From Gammaproteobacteria bacterium (GTDB taxonomy: Bacteria; Pseudomonadota; Gammaproteobacteria; Enterobacterales; Neiellaceae), in the NCBI GenBank assembly GCA_017425245.1, contig JAFOOX010000014.1, positions 40,901 to 104,900 of the forward strand: 64,000 nucleotides of DNA, read 5' to 3'. The position numbers were made by a program, and so were the translations under genes. The notes below the pieces were generated by a model that was not told the DNA's origin, did no database searches, and saw nothing but the letters and a program-made list of their open reading frames with translations. Positions 53,234 to 62,105 of this stretch are shown one piece after another (positions within the stretch are counted from its first letter, which is position 1; each line of letters opens with the position of its first letter).

Positions 53234-54418
53234 ATGAGGAGCTGGACTCTGATTGTCACCTTGCTGCTTTGGATGCAGCCGCTGGCGGCCAATGAGCTGC
53301 GGCTGTGGCACAGCCACCAGTCTCTGCATGCCAGCAACTTCATTGATCAACTGGTGGCGGAATACCGGGACGGCGGTGGCGAAGCAATCGCGGTGACAGT
53401 GCTCTCCCCCTCCGAGATCAAAGTCGAGTTATTGCTAGCGGCCGATGCGGGCCTGTTGCCGGATCTGATCCTGATGCCATCGGATTTTATTGGTCTTCAT
53501 CAGCAGTTGGGGCTGATCCCGCTCGATAACCGCTGGAACCCGCCTGGGTTGATGGCCAGCACGTTGGAAACGGCGCGCATCGGCCATCAGCAGTGGGGCA
53601 TTCCGCTGATTCAGGGCAACCAGTTGCTGCTCTATTACAACCGTAGCCTGATCAACGAGCCGGCCAGCACTTGGCAACAATTGCAGGCCCAGCAGGCGAT
53701 GGTCGAGGCCAAAGGCAAAAAACTGATCGGCTGGAATTACGGTGAGATGTACTGGTTAACCGCCTTTTTGGGCGCTTTTGGTGGCTGGCCGATGACAGAT
53801 GGCCAGATTACCCTGGATACCCCGGCGATGGTGGCGACGCTGGAGCATTATCGCGGTTTGAGCGGCAGTGGTCTGATCAGTGCCCGCTGCACCTATTACT
53901 GTGCCCATCAGGCGTTTATTGCGGGCGACTATGCCTATGCCATCAATGGTGATTGGGCGTTGGGCGATATGCGTCAAGCGCTGGGTGAGCAGCTGGGGAT
54001 CGCCCTGTTGCCTGCCATCGGTGACCGGCCCATGAAACCGATGCGGGCCACCCATCTGCTGTCGATTCCCAAAAAGAGCCATGCAGGCCGCCCAGATGAG
54101 GCGCGGGTGAAGCGGATCAAGGCGCTGATCGCCTATCTGCTCAGTGATCAGGGGCAGCGGCGGTTGTTTGCCCTCTCGGGCCAGCTGCCGGTGGTGCAAA
54201 GCGCCTATAACCATGCGCTGGCCAGCGGTGATGACTACACCAGGGTGCTGCTGGCTCAGTTGGCGCAAAGCGCGCCCATGCCCAGTGATCCGAAGATGAC
54301 CATCGCCTGGCAGGCGATGGCCAAGGGCTTCGCCCGCCTGATGCGCGGGGCTACTGCGGCAGAAGCGGCTGCCATCATGCAGCAGCAGGCGGATCGCGAA
54401 CTGCAGCGCACACCCTAA
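53234..54418 (+). CDS. Extracellular solute-binding protein (family 1, maltose type)
   Basis: 394 aa. Signal peptide (TLIVTLLLWMQPLAANE), then a type II binding fold: ELRLWHSHQSL, LLPDLILMPSDFIGLHQQLG, QWGIPLIQGNQLLLYYNRSL, FIAGDYAYAINGDWALGDM. Resembles maltose/oligosaccharide binding proteins. No cognate permease or ATPase genes are adjacent, so it is an orphan or works with a transporter elsewhere. It may act with the antiporter downstream only by cotranscription. Confidence 0.83.
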   Translation: MRSWTLIVTLLLWMQPLAANELRLWHSHQSLHASNFIDQLVAEYRDGGGEAIAVTVLSPSEIKVELLLAADAGLLPDLILMPSDFIGLHQQLGLIPLDNRWNPPGLMASTLETARIGHQQWGIPLIQGNQLLLYYNRSLINEPASTWQQLQAQQAMVEAKGKKLIGWNYGEMYWLTAFLGAFGGWPMTDGQITLDTPAMVATLEHYRGLSGSGLISARCTYYCAHQAFIAGDYAYAINGDWALGDMRQALGEQLGIALLPAIGDRPMKPMRATHLLSIPKKSHAGRPDEARVKRIKALIAYLLSDQGQRRLFALSGQLPVVQSAYNHALASGDDYTRVLLAQLAQSAPMPSDPKMTIAWQAMAKGFARLMRGATAAEAAAIMQQQADRELQRTP

Positions 54419-54436
54419 CCGCTCAAAGGAGGAGAG

Positions 54437-56260
54437 GTGACCATCAATACCGCAACCATGCTGGCTCTCATCGGGCTGCTGTCGCTGCTTTGTCAGTGGG
54501 GCGCCTGGAAGATCAAAATCCCGGCTATTCTGCCGCTGCTGCTGGTCGGTATCCTGCTCGGGCCGGTGAGCGGTGTACTCGACCCCGATGCCCTGTTTGG
54601 CGAGTTGCTGTTTCCCATGGTGCAGCTGGCGGTGGCGATCATCCTGTTTGAGGGGGCGCTGACTCTCGACAAGCGCGAGATCCGTGGCCACGGCAAGATG
54701 GTGCGTAACCTGATCAGCAGCGGCATGCTGGTGACCTGGGTGGTGATCACCTTGGCCGCGCGCTTCACCATTGGCCTCTCCTGGCCCATGGCCTTTCTGC
54801 TGGGCGCCCTGCTGGTGGTTACCGGTCCGACGGTGATCGCGCCGATGTTGCGTTCTATCCGCCCGTCGCCGCGGGTGGCCAGCATCCTGCGTTGGGAGGG
54901 GATCCTGATCGATCCGCTGGGCGCTTTGCTGGCTCTGCTGGTTTATGAGTTTCTGGTGGCAGCCCAGGGGCAGGAGCTGATCCATGCATTGCGCGCCTTT
55001 ACCTTGACCCTGCTGGTTGGCTTCTCCTTTGGTTATGCCGCTGCCCGGTTGGCGGAACTTGCCTTGACCCGCAACTGGCTGCCCCACTACCTGCACAACT
55101 TTGGGGTAATGACCTTCATGCTGGCGGTTTACGCCCTGTCCAACGCCTTGGCCCATGAGGCGGGGCTGCTGACGGTGACGGTGATGGGGGTGGTGATGGC
55201 CAATCGCCGTCGGCTGGCCCTCGACAGCCTGCTGGAGTTCAAAGAAACCCTGTCGGTGCTGCTGATCTCGGCGCTGTTCATCATTCTGGCGGCACGCCTG
55301 GATGTTAGCGCTATGGCCGGGTTAGGCCCGGCGACTGTCCTGTTGGTGGCGGTAGTGTTGCTGGTGGCCCGGCCGCTATCGATCTGGGTGAGTGCCTGGG
55401 GTACCGACCTCAATTTTAAGGAGAAGCTGCTGCTCTCCTGGATTGCGCCGCGCGGCATTGTGGCGGCGGCGGTCACGGCGCTTTTTGCCATCCGGCTTGA
55501 GCAGCACGGCTGGGCCGAAGCATCGCTGTTGGTGCCTTTGGTGTTCATCATCATCATCACCACCGTGGTGCTGCAGGGGCTGACCGCCAAGATGCTGGCC
55601 CGCAAGCTGGGGCTGCGCCAGCGCAAGCCCGATGGCCTGCTGCTGTTTGGGGCCAATGCGCTGGCCCGTGAGCTGGCGCTGCAGCTGCAGCAGGCCGGGG
55701 TCAAGGTGCTGCTGGCCGACCCCAGCTGGGAGAATATTCGCGTCGCGCGCATGGCCGGGTTACCCACCTATTTTGGCAATCCCGCCTCCGAGCATGCGGC
55801 CAATGCCATTGAGATGGCCCACTTTGGCCGGTTGCTGGTGCTCTCGCCCTATCGTCAGCTCAACCCGCAGGTGCTGCTCCATTTCCGCGACTGGCTGGGC
55901 GAAGGTAATGTCTTCGGTCTGGCCGAGGGCGATCAGCAGACCCGCGCCAGCCACCGTGCGTCACGCGCTTATGCCCAGCGGTTGGTGCTGTTTGGCGATG
56001 GTCAGAGCTACGGCCGGCTGGCGACAGCGCTGGCTGAGGGAGCCAAGATCAAGTCCACCAGCCTGAGTGACAGTTTTACCTTTGACGCCTTTGTCGCCCG
56101 ACATGGTGAGCGGGCGGTGCCCCTGTTGGCACTCAATGAGCGCGGCTACGCCGTTCCCTTTGTTGCCGACAGTGCTCTCAAGCCGGGCCCCGGCTGGACC
56201 ATCATCAGTCTGTCGCTGCCGGGGCCGGTGATGGCAGCGGCGCAACCTGCACCGGCTTGA
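54437..56260 (+). CDS. CPA1-type cation:proton antiporter with TrkA-N domain
   Basis: 607 aa from a GTG with AAAGGAGG just upstream. About twelve membrane helices (residues 1-390) with antiporter motifs GALLVVTGPTVIAPMLRSIR, WEGILIDPLGALLALLVYEF and WIAPRGIVAAAVTALF. A C-terminal Rossmann TrkA-N domain follows (LLLFGANALARELALQLQQAGVKVLLADP; split). Exports Na+ or K+ in exchange for H+. The nucleotide-binding domain may sense NAD(H). Closely follows the binding-protein gene. Confidence 0.87.
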   Translation: MTINTATMLALIGLLSLLCQWGAWKIKIPAILPLLLVGILLGPVSGVLDPDALFGELLFPMVQLAVAIILFEGALTLDKREIRGHGKMVRNLISSGMLVTWVVITLAARFTIGLSWPMAFLLGALLVVTGPTVIAPMLRSIRPSPRVASILRWEGILIDPLGALLALLVYEFLVAAQGQELIHALRAFTLTLLVGFSFGYAAARLAELALTRNWLPHYLHNFGVMTFMLAVYALSNALAHEAGLLTVTVMGVVMANRRRLALDSLLEFKETLSVLLISALFIILAARLDVSAMAGLGPATVLLVAVVLLVARPLSIWVSAWGTDLNFKEKLLLSWIAPRGIVAAAVTALFAIRLEQHGWAEASLLVPLVFIIIITTVVLQGLTAKMLARKLGLRQRKPDGLLLFGANALARELALQLQQAGVKVLLADPSWENIRVARMAGLPTYFGNPASEHAANAIEMAHFGRLLVLSPYRQLNPQVLLHFRDWLGEGNVFGLAEGDQQTRASHRASRAYAQRLVLFGDGQSYGRLATALAEGAKIKSTSLSDSFTFDAFVARHGERAVPLLALNERGYAVPFVADSALKPGPGWTIISLSLPGPVMAAAQPAPA

Positions 56261-56270
56261 CGCCGCTGTT

Positions 56271-57449
56271 TTACGGCCAAGGTTCAAACATCCCCAGCCG
56301 ACACGGCTGGCCGTCGCGCACCAGCGGCTGGCCGCCGCCCCACAGGTGGCGCACGGCCAGGCTGGCGGCGTCGAGCAGCAGCAGATCGGCCCGTTTGCCC
56401 ACTGCCAGCTGGCCACGGTCATTGAGCTTGAGGAGCTGCGCCGGGTTGCGGGTCACAGTCGCCAGCGCCAGCGGCAGGGCCACCCCGTGAGCGCGCACCG
56501 CGCTGACCAGCGCCTGATGCAGGCTGCTGACCTGACCCACATCCATGCCTACCAGTTCACCGGCTTCATCAAAGCGCGGCAGGCTGGCGTTGCCGTCAGA
56601 ACTCATGGTGATCAGCGCCGGGTCAATGCCGGCGGCCAGAGCCTGGGCCAGTGCCGCGGCGCTGTCCAGTTCACCGCTGTTGAGCAGCTCAATGGTGGTG
56701 CTGGTGGTGAAGTCGATGTACCCACCGGCACGGGCGTGGCGCAGGCCCGCAGCAAACACCGCCGGGCTGCGGTTGACGTGGGTGGGGTAGAACTGGCTGA
56801 GCGGCAGATCGCTGGCGCTGACGGTGTCGCGCAGCCAGTCGAGGGCTTGCGCGTTCTCACCCAGATGGATGCTGACCATGCCGCACTTGCCCGACAGCAT
56901 GCCACCGACCCGCGCTTCGCTGGCCAGCCGTAGCAGCTCGTGGGGCTGCAGCTGCGAGCCGCGATGGTCGCCGATGGCCAGCTCACCGACGCCGATGATC
57001 GGATCGATCAACATGATGTCGTCGGTCACCGAACCCAGCAGGGTACGCGGCGGATAGTGATAGGAGCCGGTATAGCAGAAGCAGCTTAGCCCCTCCTCCT
57101 GCAGCGCTTTGGCCTTGGCCAGCAGATTGGCCAGACTGCGGCTGGTGGCATCGGTGCCCAGCGCTGCGATCACCGTGGTCACGCCGCCACGGGTGGCGTC
57201 GCTCAGGTTCATCTCCGGGGTGCGGGTGGCAAAACCCCCCTCGCCACCGCCACCAGTAATGTGGACCAGCGTGTCGATGAGGCCGGGGGCGGCGATGCAG
57301 CCTTGGCCATCGATCACAGTGATGAACAGATTGGAGTCCAGCCGAATCTCGGCGGCCATGGCCACGATACGCTCGCCCGCGAGCAGAATGTCACGGCGGC
57401 CAATGGCCTCTGGCGTGTAGGTGTCGACATTGCGGATCAAGGTCAGCAT
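56271..57449 (-). CDS. iadA: Isoaspartyl (beta-aspartyl) dipeptidase, atypical metal site
   Basis: 392 aa amidohydrolase that splits beta-linked aspartyl dipeptides, e.g. beta-Asp-Arg from cyanophycin. Family features: GGGGEGGFATRTPEMNL, ELAIGDHRGS, YPTHVNRS, GGYIDFTTSTTIELL and SSDGNASLPRFD. Of the binuclear metal ligands, His63, His162-region, His195, His224 and Asp285 are present. The first His of the usual HVH is replaced by Leu61 (DTLVH), and the bridging carbamylated Lys of E. coli (Lys162) is Glu156. A Glu at that place is found in other family members as I recall; the Leu is unexpected. Last gene of the TonB receptor-carrier-peptidase set. Confidence 0.9.
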   Translation of the reverse strand: MLTLIRNVDTYTPEAIGRRDILLAGERIVAMAAEIRLDSNLFITVIDGQGCIAAPGLIDTLVHITGGGGEGGFATRTPEMNLSDATRGGVTTVIAALGTDATSRSLANLLAKAKALQEEGLSCFCYTGSYHYPPRTLLGSVTDDIMLIDPIIGVGELAIGDHRGSQLQPHELLRLASEARVGGMLSGKCGMVSIHLGENAQALDWLRDTVSASDLPLSQFYPTHVNRSPAVFAAGLRHARAGGYIDFTTSTTIELLNSGELDSAAALAQALAAGIDPALITMSSDGNASLPRFDEAGELVGMDVGQVSSLHQALVSAVRAHGVALPLALATVTRNPAQLLKLNDRGQLAVGKRADLLLLDAASLAVRHLWGGGQPLVRDGQPCRLGMFEPWP

Positions 57450-57456
57450 GAGCGTC

Positions 57457-58920
57457 TCATTGGTAGCCGATCAGCACGGCGCTGATGGTGAACAGGGAGG
57501 CGAGGGCAAACAGCCACAGCTGGAAGCGCCAGATGAAGCGAAACCAGATGCCCCAGTCGAGTTTGACCACGCCGAGGCAGCCGATCAGGCTGGCGGAGGT
57601 GGGGATGATGATGTTGGTCAGGCCGTCACCCAGCTGAAAGGCCAGCACCGCTACCTGGCGGCCGACGCCGAGCAGATCGGCCAGTGGCGCCATCAGCGGC
57701 ATGGTCAGTGCCGCCTGGCCAGAACCGGAGGAGACAAAGAAGTTGAAGATCGACTGCAGCAGCAGCATCAACCAGCCGGCCACCACCTCCGGCAGCCCGC
57801 CCAGGCTGCTGCCCATGGCGTGCAGCAGGGTGTTGAGCACCGACGGCTCGGCCGGGTTGTCGCCGCCGAGCAGCAGCACCAGCCCCTTGGCCAGCCCCAC
57901 CACCAGCGCCGCCGGCAGCAGATCGGCCGCCCCCTGGCGGAAGGCCGCCGCCAGACTGTTGGCATCGCAGCCGGGCTGGCGGGCGAAACGGGCAATCAGG
58001 GCGCAGGCGAGACCAATGGCAAAGAACTGACTGGCAATCTCGGGGATGTAGTAGTGCCAGGCCAGCACCCCCCAGGTGACCCACACCATGCCGGCGGCCA
58101 GGGTCAGCAGGATCAGGCGATCCGCCAGTGTTAGCGGTTCGCCGCTGTGGTCGGCGCCATCCTCATGGCCAAAGTGGCGACGGTCTGAGCCCCAGGCGAT
58201 GGAACGGCCGGGGTTGGCCTTGACCCAGCGCGCGTAGCGCATCAAGTAAAAGATGCCAAAGGCGGTGAACACCGCCCACATCAGCAGCCGCAGCCCGGCA
58301 CCGGAGCCAACCTGAACGGCCGACAACCCTTGAGCAATGGCCACGCCAAAGGGGTTCATCCAGCTGGTGCCAAAGCCGATCTGGGTGGCGACATAGGTCA
58401 CCATCACCGCACAGATGCTGTCATAGCCGAGCCGTACCAACAGCGGTGCCAGCAGAATGCAGAAAGCGATCGCCTCTTCACCCATGCCAAACACCGCCCC
58501 GCCTAACGAAAAGAGCAGGAACAGCAGGGGCAGCAGCAGATGCAGCCGCTGGCTGCCGCGCTGGATCAACAGGGTCAGGCTGCGGTGGATGGCGCCGGTG
58601 TGCATGATCATGCCGAAGGCGCCACCGATCACCAGAATGAAGGCGACGACACCGACGGCGCTGCCGTACTTGTCGCCGGTGACCAAGCCTTCAAACACGA
58701 AATTGAGCAGGCCGATCTGGTCGCCACTGCCGAACAGGGTCACCCCGGACCAGTCATCGACATAGCGGAAACTCTCCGGCAGCAGCCGGGTTTTACCGTC
58801 AACGCTGACCACCTCAAACACCCCGGCGGGGACCAGATGGCTGAGCAGCGCCAGGATCACCGCCAGTACCAGCAGGATGACAAAGGCATCCGGCATCGCC
58901 CAGGGACGAGGCTGATTCAT
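57457..58920 (-). CDS. YfcC-family / DcuC-like carrier, probable dipeptide importer
   Basis: 487 aa, about twelve membrane segments. YfcC/C4-dicarboxylate anaerobic carrier family motifs: FVILLVLAVILALLSHLVPAG, AVFGMGEEAIAFCILLAPL, FGTSWMNPFGVAIAQGLS and SSGSGQAALTMPLMAPLADL, LTNIIIPTSASLIG. Family members are often next to metallopeptidase genes and are presumed peptide or amino acid carriers. Seven bases separate it from iadA. With the cyanophycinase and TonB receptor, import of beta-Asp-Arg is the likely role. Start at 58920 has AAGGAG five bases before it. Confidence 0.85.
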   Translation of the reverse strand: MNQPRPWAMPDAFVILLVLAVILALLSHLVPAGVFEVVSVDGKTRLLPESFRYVDDWSGVTLFGSGDQIGLLNFVFEGLVTGDKYGSAVGVVAFILVIGGAFGMIMHTGAIHRSLTLLIQRGSQRLHLLLPLLFLLFSLGGAVFGMGEEAIAFCILLAPLLVRLGYDSICAVMVTYVATQIGFGTSWMNPFGVAIAQGLSAVQVGSGAGLRLLMWAVFTAFGIFYLMRYARWVKANPGRSIAWGSDRRHFGHEDGADHSGEPLTLADRLILLTLAAGMVWVTWGVLAWHYYIPEIASQFFAIGLACALIARFARQPGCDANSLAAAFRQGAADLLPAALVVGLAKGLVLLLGGDNPAEPSVLNTLLHAMGSSLGGLPEVVAGWLMLLLQSIFNFFVSSGSGQAALTMPLMAPLADLLGVGRQVAVLAFQLGDGLTNIIIPTSASLIGCLGVVKLDWGIWFRFIWRFQLWLFALASLFTISAVLIGYQ

Positions 58921-58936
58921 AAGCACTCCTTGAAAG

Positions 58937-58960
58937 GCCGGGCGGGAGTCCCCGCCCGGC
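58937..58960 (-). terminator. Intercistronic hairpin, receptor-carrier boundary
   Basis: GCCGGGCGGG / CCCGCCCGGC, 10-bp perfect stem with a 4-nt loop, between the TonB receptor stop and the carrier ribosome-binding site, with only CTTTC after it. Probably a partial terminator or RNA stabiliser that sets receptor expression above carrier and peptidase. Confidence 0.6.
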
Positions 58961-58971
58961 AACCGTACCGG

Positions 58972-61698
58972 TTAGAAGCGGTAGTTCAAGCCCAGGGTGT
59001 AGTAACGACCCATGGTGTCGTGGTTGAGCAGATCGACGTTGGCGCTGGAGCCATAGGCATAAGGCGCTTCTTTGTCGAACAGGTTATCCACGGCCAGGCT
59101 GACCGTCGCGTTCTTGGTCACATCGTACGCCATGTAGGCGGTGAAGATGGTCCAGGAGGGGACTTTGCGTCCTTCCGGGGTATCGCCCACTTCATCGTCA
59201 TCGTTGTAGTCACCGGTGTAATCCATGCCCAGCGAGGCATAGAGATCATCCAGCTCCCAGCGCAGCTTGGCGTTGGCACGCCACTGCGGATAACGCCACT
59301 CGCCAGCCAGCTCTTCGGTGGTGGCGCTCTTCGACAGCTGCTTGTCGAAGCTGTTGAGGTAGCTGGCGTCAAACAGCAGGCTGAAATTGCCATAGCTGCC
59401 GGATTTGGGCAGATACCAGGTGGAGCTCAGGTCAAAGCCGTCGGTCTCCTGGGTGCCGAGGTTTTCCAGCTGGAGATGAATTTCGCACAGGGTTGACCCA
59501 TCAAGGGCACCACTCTCGGTTTCAACGCCGATTGAACCTGAGCTGAGATCGTCGCAGGGACGTACCAAGGAGGGATCGGCTATGGCTTGACGCAAGAGTT
59601 CGTCAGCGTCTTGACCAACCAGATTGTCGTGGCGGTAGCGCCAGTAATCGAGGCTGATGGTGAAGTCCTCACTGGGGCTGAATACCACTCCGGCGTTGTA
59701 GCTTTTGGCCGTTTCTGCCTCCAGATCGTCGTTACCGTAGATCTCGCTGTCGTAATAGCCTTCGAAATCCGGATCGCCGCCGCAGACCGTGTCGAGGAAT
59801 TCACCGCCGCACTGCACCGTGCCTGAGCCCAGGGTGGTACCGGCGCCCACCTGCGCCAGCGATGGCGCACGGAAGGATTCGGCATAGCTGGCGCGGAAGA
59901 TAGTGCTTTCCAGCGGCTGGTAGCGCAGCCCCAGTTTGGGGCTGATATCGCCGCCGAATGACTCGTAGTCGTCATAACGGGCGGCGGCGCTCAGCTCCAG
60001 TTGTTCGGTGAGCGGAATCGCGAATTCGGCATAGGCGGCCCACACATCACGCTCGGCATGCGCTTCGGTGGAGCCGAAACCGTAGACCGGCACCTCGTTG
60101 TTGTTGTCCGGGTCGGCCTTGGCCAGTTCACTCGGCTCGTCGTCCACTTTTTCTTTGCGGAATTCGACGCCGAAGGCGCTGGCCACATCGCCAGCCGGCA
60201 GTTCAAACAGGGCGCCACTGATGCTGGCATCGGCAATCAGCAGGGTTGATTTGCCGTCGCGTGGCACCTGCTCACGAACCAGATCGAGCACTTGCTGACT
60301 GTTCAGGGCCTGGCCGTTGAAAGGGTCGTAGTAGAGGCCATCCACCCCCGGGGCGCAGCCGGTGGTGCCATCAGCACAGAGCTCACCAAACAGGGCGGCG
60401 CGCAGCTTTTCACGGTTGTAGATACCGGCGATAGCGTTCTGGGTGTTCTTGTTTTCACCGTAGCTAAGGGCACTCTGCCAGTCCCAGTCGGCCACCGAGC
60501 CCTGCAGGCCGCTGACCAGCCGGAAGTTGTCGCTTTCCACCTCGATGGTGCGGGCGTCGGGGAAGCGGCCGTAGGCGTAAAGGGTGCGGGTTGGATCCAG
60601 CCCTTCGGCCAGCAGTCGATCACGGAAGTCGTCGCTGATGCCGGGGTGGTCAAAGGGTAGCGCTTCGTCCCATGGGGCCGGCGAGCTATGAGCCTGCGAG
60701 GTTTTGCTGCTGTACATCAGTTCGTTCTTCCAGCGCAGGTCGCTGGCCAGATCGACATTCACCGTCACCAGCCCGCTGTAGCTCTCCAGCCCCGGATCGA
60801 TGGCGCTGTAGGCGTTGCGATTGACCGCGCAGTATTCGCCGTAACTGCCGACATCAAGTTGCTCAGCCGGGCAGCCGGCTTCGACATAGTCGTCTGAGAT
60901 TGGCCCTCGTGTTGCCGGAGGAACAGGCACTAGGCGACCACTGAAACTGGGCCAGATCCCCTGCTGGCTAGGGTTGCGCTCAACTGCCGTGATCTCACGG
61001 TCGCTGCGGTAGAGGGCGTTGCGCTTGAAGTAGTCGAACACCCCCATCACATGGGTTTTACCGATCTTGGTGCCGCCAGTGATATTGAAATTGACCTTGT
61101 CATCGGCGCTGCTGGCCTCAGATTCACCATAGCTGGTGCCGATCTCAACCCCTTCAAAATCCTCCTTGAGGATAAAGTTGACCACCCCGGCTACGGCATC
61201 GGCGCCGTAGATGGCCGAGGCGCCAGAGGTCAGCACTTCTACCCGCTTGATCGCCGCCAGCGGAATGGCGTTCACATCGACAAAGGATTCGTTGCCGTTG
61301 GCAAAAGAGCTAACCGACACCCGCCGGCCATTAACCAAGGTGAGGGTGGAGCTGGTGCCCAGGCCGCGCAGCGAGATGCCGGAGGAGCCGGCCGGAGAAT
61401 CCGCTTGCAGCGCGCCAGAGGAGCTGGTGGAGAAGGTGCCTGCGCCGCCGCCCATCTGCGGCAGGGTTTTGAGCAGGTCGATCACCGACTTGGCGCCGGA
61501 GTCGGCGATATCGTCTTCGTCGAGGACGGTGATCGGCATGGCGCCTTCCATGTCCACCCCTTTCAGGCGTGAGCCGGTGACGGTGATGGTCTCCACCTCG
61601 TCGGCCTTGGCCGGCGCAGTTTCAGCGGCAATGGCAGCCGCCAGAGGGGTGAGGGTGAACAGCGCGCAGGCCGCCCACTTGAGCATCGGATAGGACAT
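58972..61698 (-). CDS. TonB-dependent outer-membrane receptor
   Basis: 908 aa. Signal peptide (CALFTLTPLAAAIAAE). A TonB box-like start VETITVTGSRLKG and a plug domain (VIDLLKTLPQMGGGAG, RVEVLTSGASAIYGADAVAG, VNFILKEDFEG) are followed by a 22-strand barrel. The barrel has internal cysteine pairs (AGCPAEQLD.., GELCADGTTGCAPG) and ends in the conserved aromatic strand YYTLGLNYRF. No iron-uptake genes are near; with the divergent cyanophycinase, uptake of cyanophycin dipeptides is the likely role. Start at 61698, GGAG seven bases upstream. Confidence 0.92.
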   Translation of the reverse strand: MSYPMLKWAACALFTLTPLAAAIAAETAPAKADEVETITVTGSRLKGVDMEGAMPITVLDEDDIADSGAKSVIDLLKTLPQMGGGAGTFSTSSSGALQADSPAGSSGISLRGLGTSSTLTLVNGRRVSVSSFANGNESFVDVNAIPLAAIKRVEVLTSGASAIYGADAVAGVVNFILKEDFEGVEIGTSYGESEASSADDKVNFNITGGTKIGKTHVMGVFDYFKRNALYRSDREITAVERNPSQQGIWPSFSGRLVPVPPATRGPISDDYVEAGCPAEQLDVGSYGEYCAVNRNAYSAIDPGLESYSGLVTVNVDLASDLRWKNELMYSSKTSQAHSSPAPWDEALPFDHPGISDDFRDRLLAEGLDPTRTLYAYGRFPDARTIEVESDNFRLVSGLQGSVADWDWQSALSYGENKNTQNAIAGIYNREKLRAALFGELCADGTTGCAPGVDGLYYDPFNGQALNSQQVLDLVREQVPRDGKSTLLIADASISGALFELPAGDVASAFGVEFRKEKVDDEPSELAKADPDNNNEVPVYGFGSTEAHAERDVWAAYAEFAIPLTEQLELSAAARYDDYESFGGDISPKLGLRYQPLESTIFRASYAESFRAPSLAQVGAGTTLGSGTVQCGGEFLDTVCGGDPDFEGYYDSEIYGNDDLEAETAKSYNAGVVFSPSEDFTISLDYWRYRHDNLVGQDADELLRQAIADPSLVRPCDDLSSGSIGVETESGALDGSTLCEIHLQLENLGTQETDGFDLSSTWYLPKSGSYGNFSLLFDASYLNSFDKQLSKSATTEELAGEWRYPQWRANAKLRWELDDLYASLGMDYTGDYNDDDEVGDTPEGRKVPSWTIFTAYMAYDVTKNATVSLAVDNLFDKEAPYAYGSSANVDLLNHDTMGRYYTLGLNYRF

Positions 61699-62105
61699 AG
61701 GATCGCTCCCGTTCAGTACTGGAATTGGAATAGTGTGGTCCCGGTCGTCGACAGGCAGGCGCAAGCCATCACCGCCGGAAGGCGCAGGGTCCGGATCTGT
61801 TTTGTAGTTATGTCGAAGGGGCGAGGCAGGCGTGGTTCAGACGCGCGCAACACCGCACCGACCGCTTGTCAGGGCAGCCGGTTGGACGGTGTGAGCGCTA
61901 TTCGTTGAACCACTCGCTCAGATAGAAACTCTGGTAGTGGTACGACGACAGCGAGAAAGCCTTTTTCAGCATCGCTTGTCGAAGCTCCCGCTTTTCGGGT
62001 TAGATAACAGGCGCTGTTTGGGGCAGCGCACGTCAGAAATAATCCATGTCGGCGGGACTGTCAACGGACAAATTTCCACCGCAACCATGACTGTCAGGGT
62101 GCCCC
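61699..62105. promoter_or_regulatory. Divergent promoter region, receptor operon / cyanophycinase
   Basis: About 400 bp without a gene. It must hold the promoters of both the receptor-carrier-dipeptidase operon and the cyanophycinase gene. No clear operator or regulator gene was seen. AT-richer spots lie near 61800-61812 and 61995-62060. Confidence 0.5.

Noticed and set aside
53756..55156. 466-codon minus-strand frame
   Set aside because: Antisense to the binding-protein and antiporter genes; Gln/His-rich with no domain.
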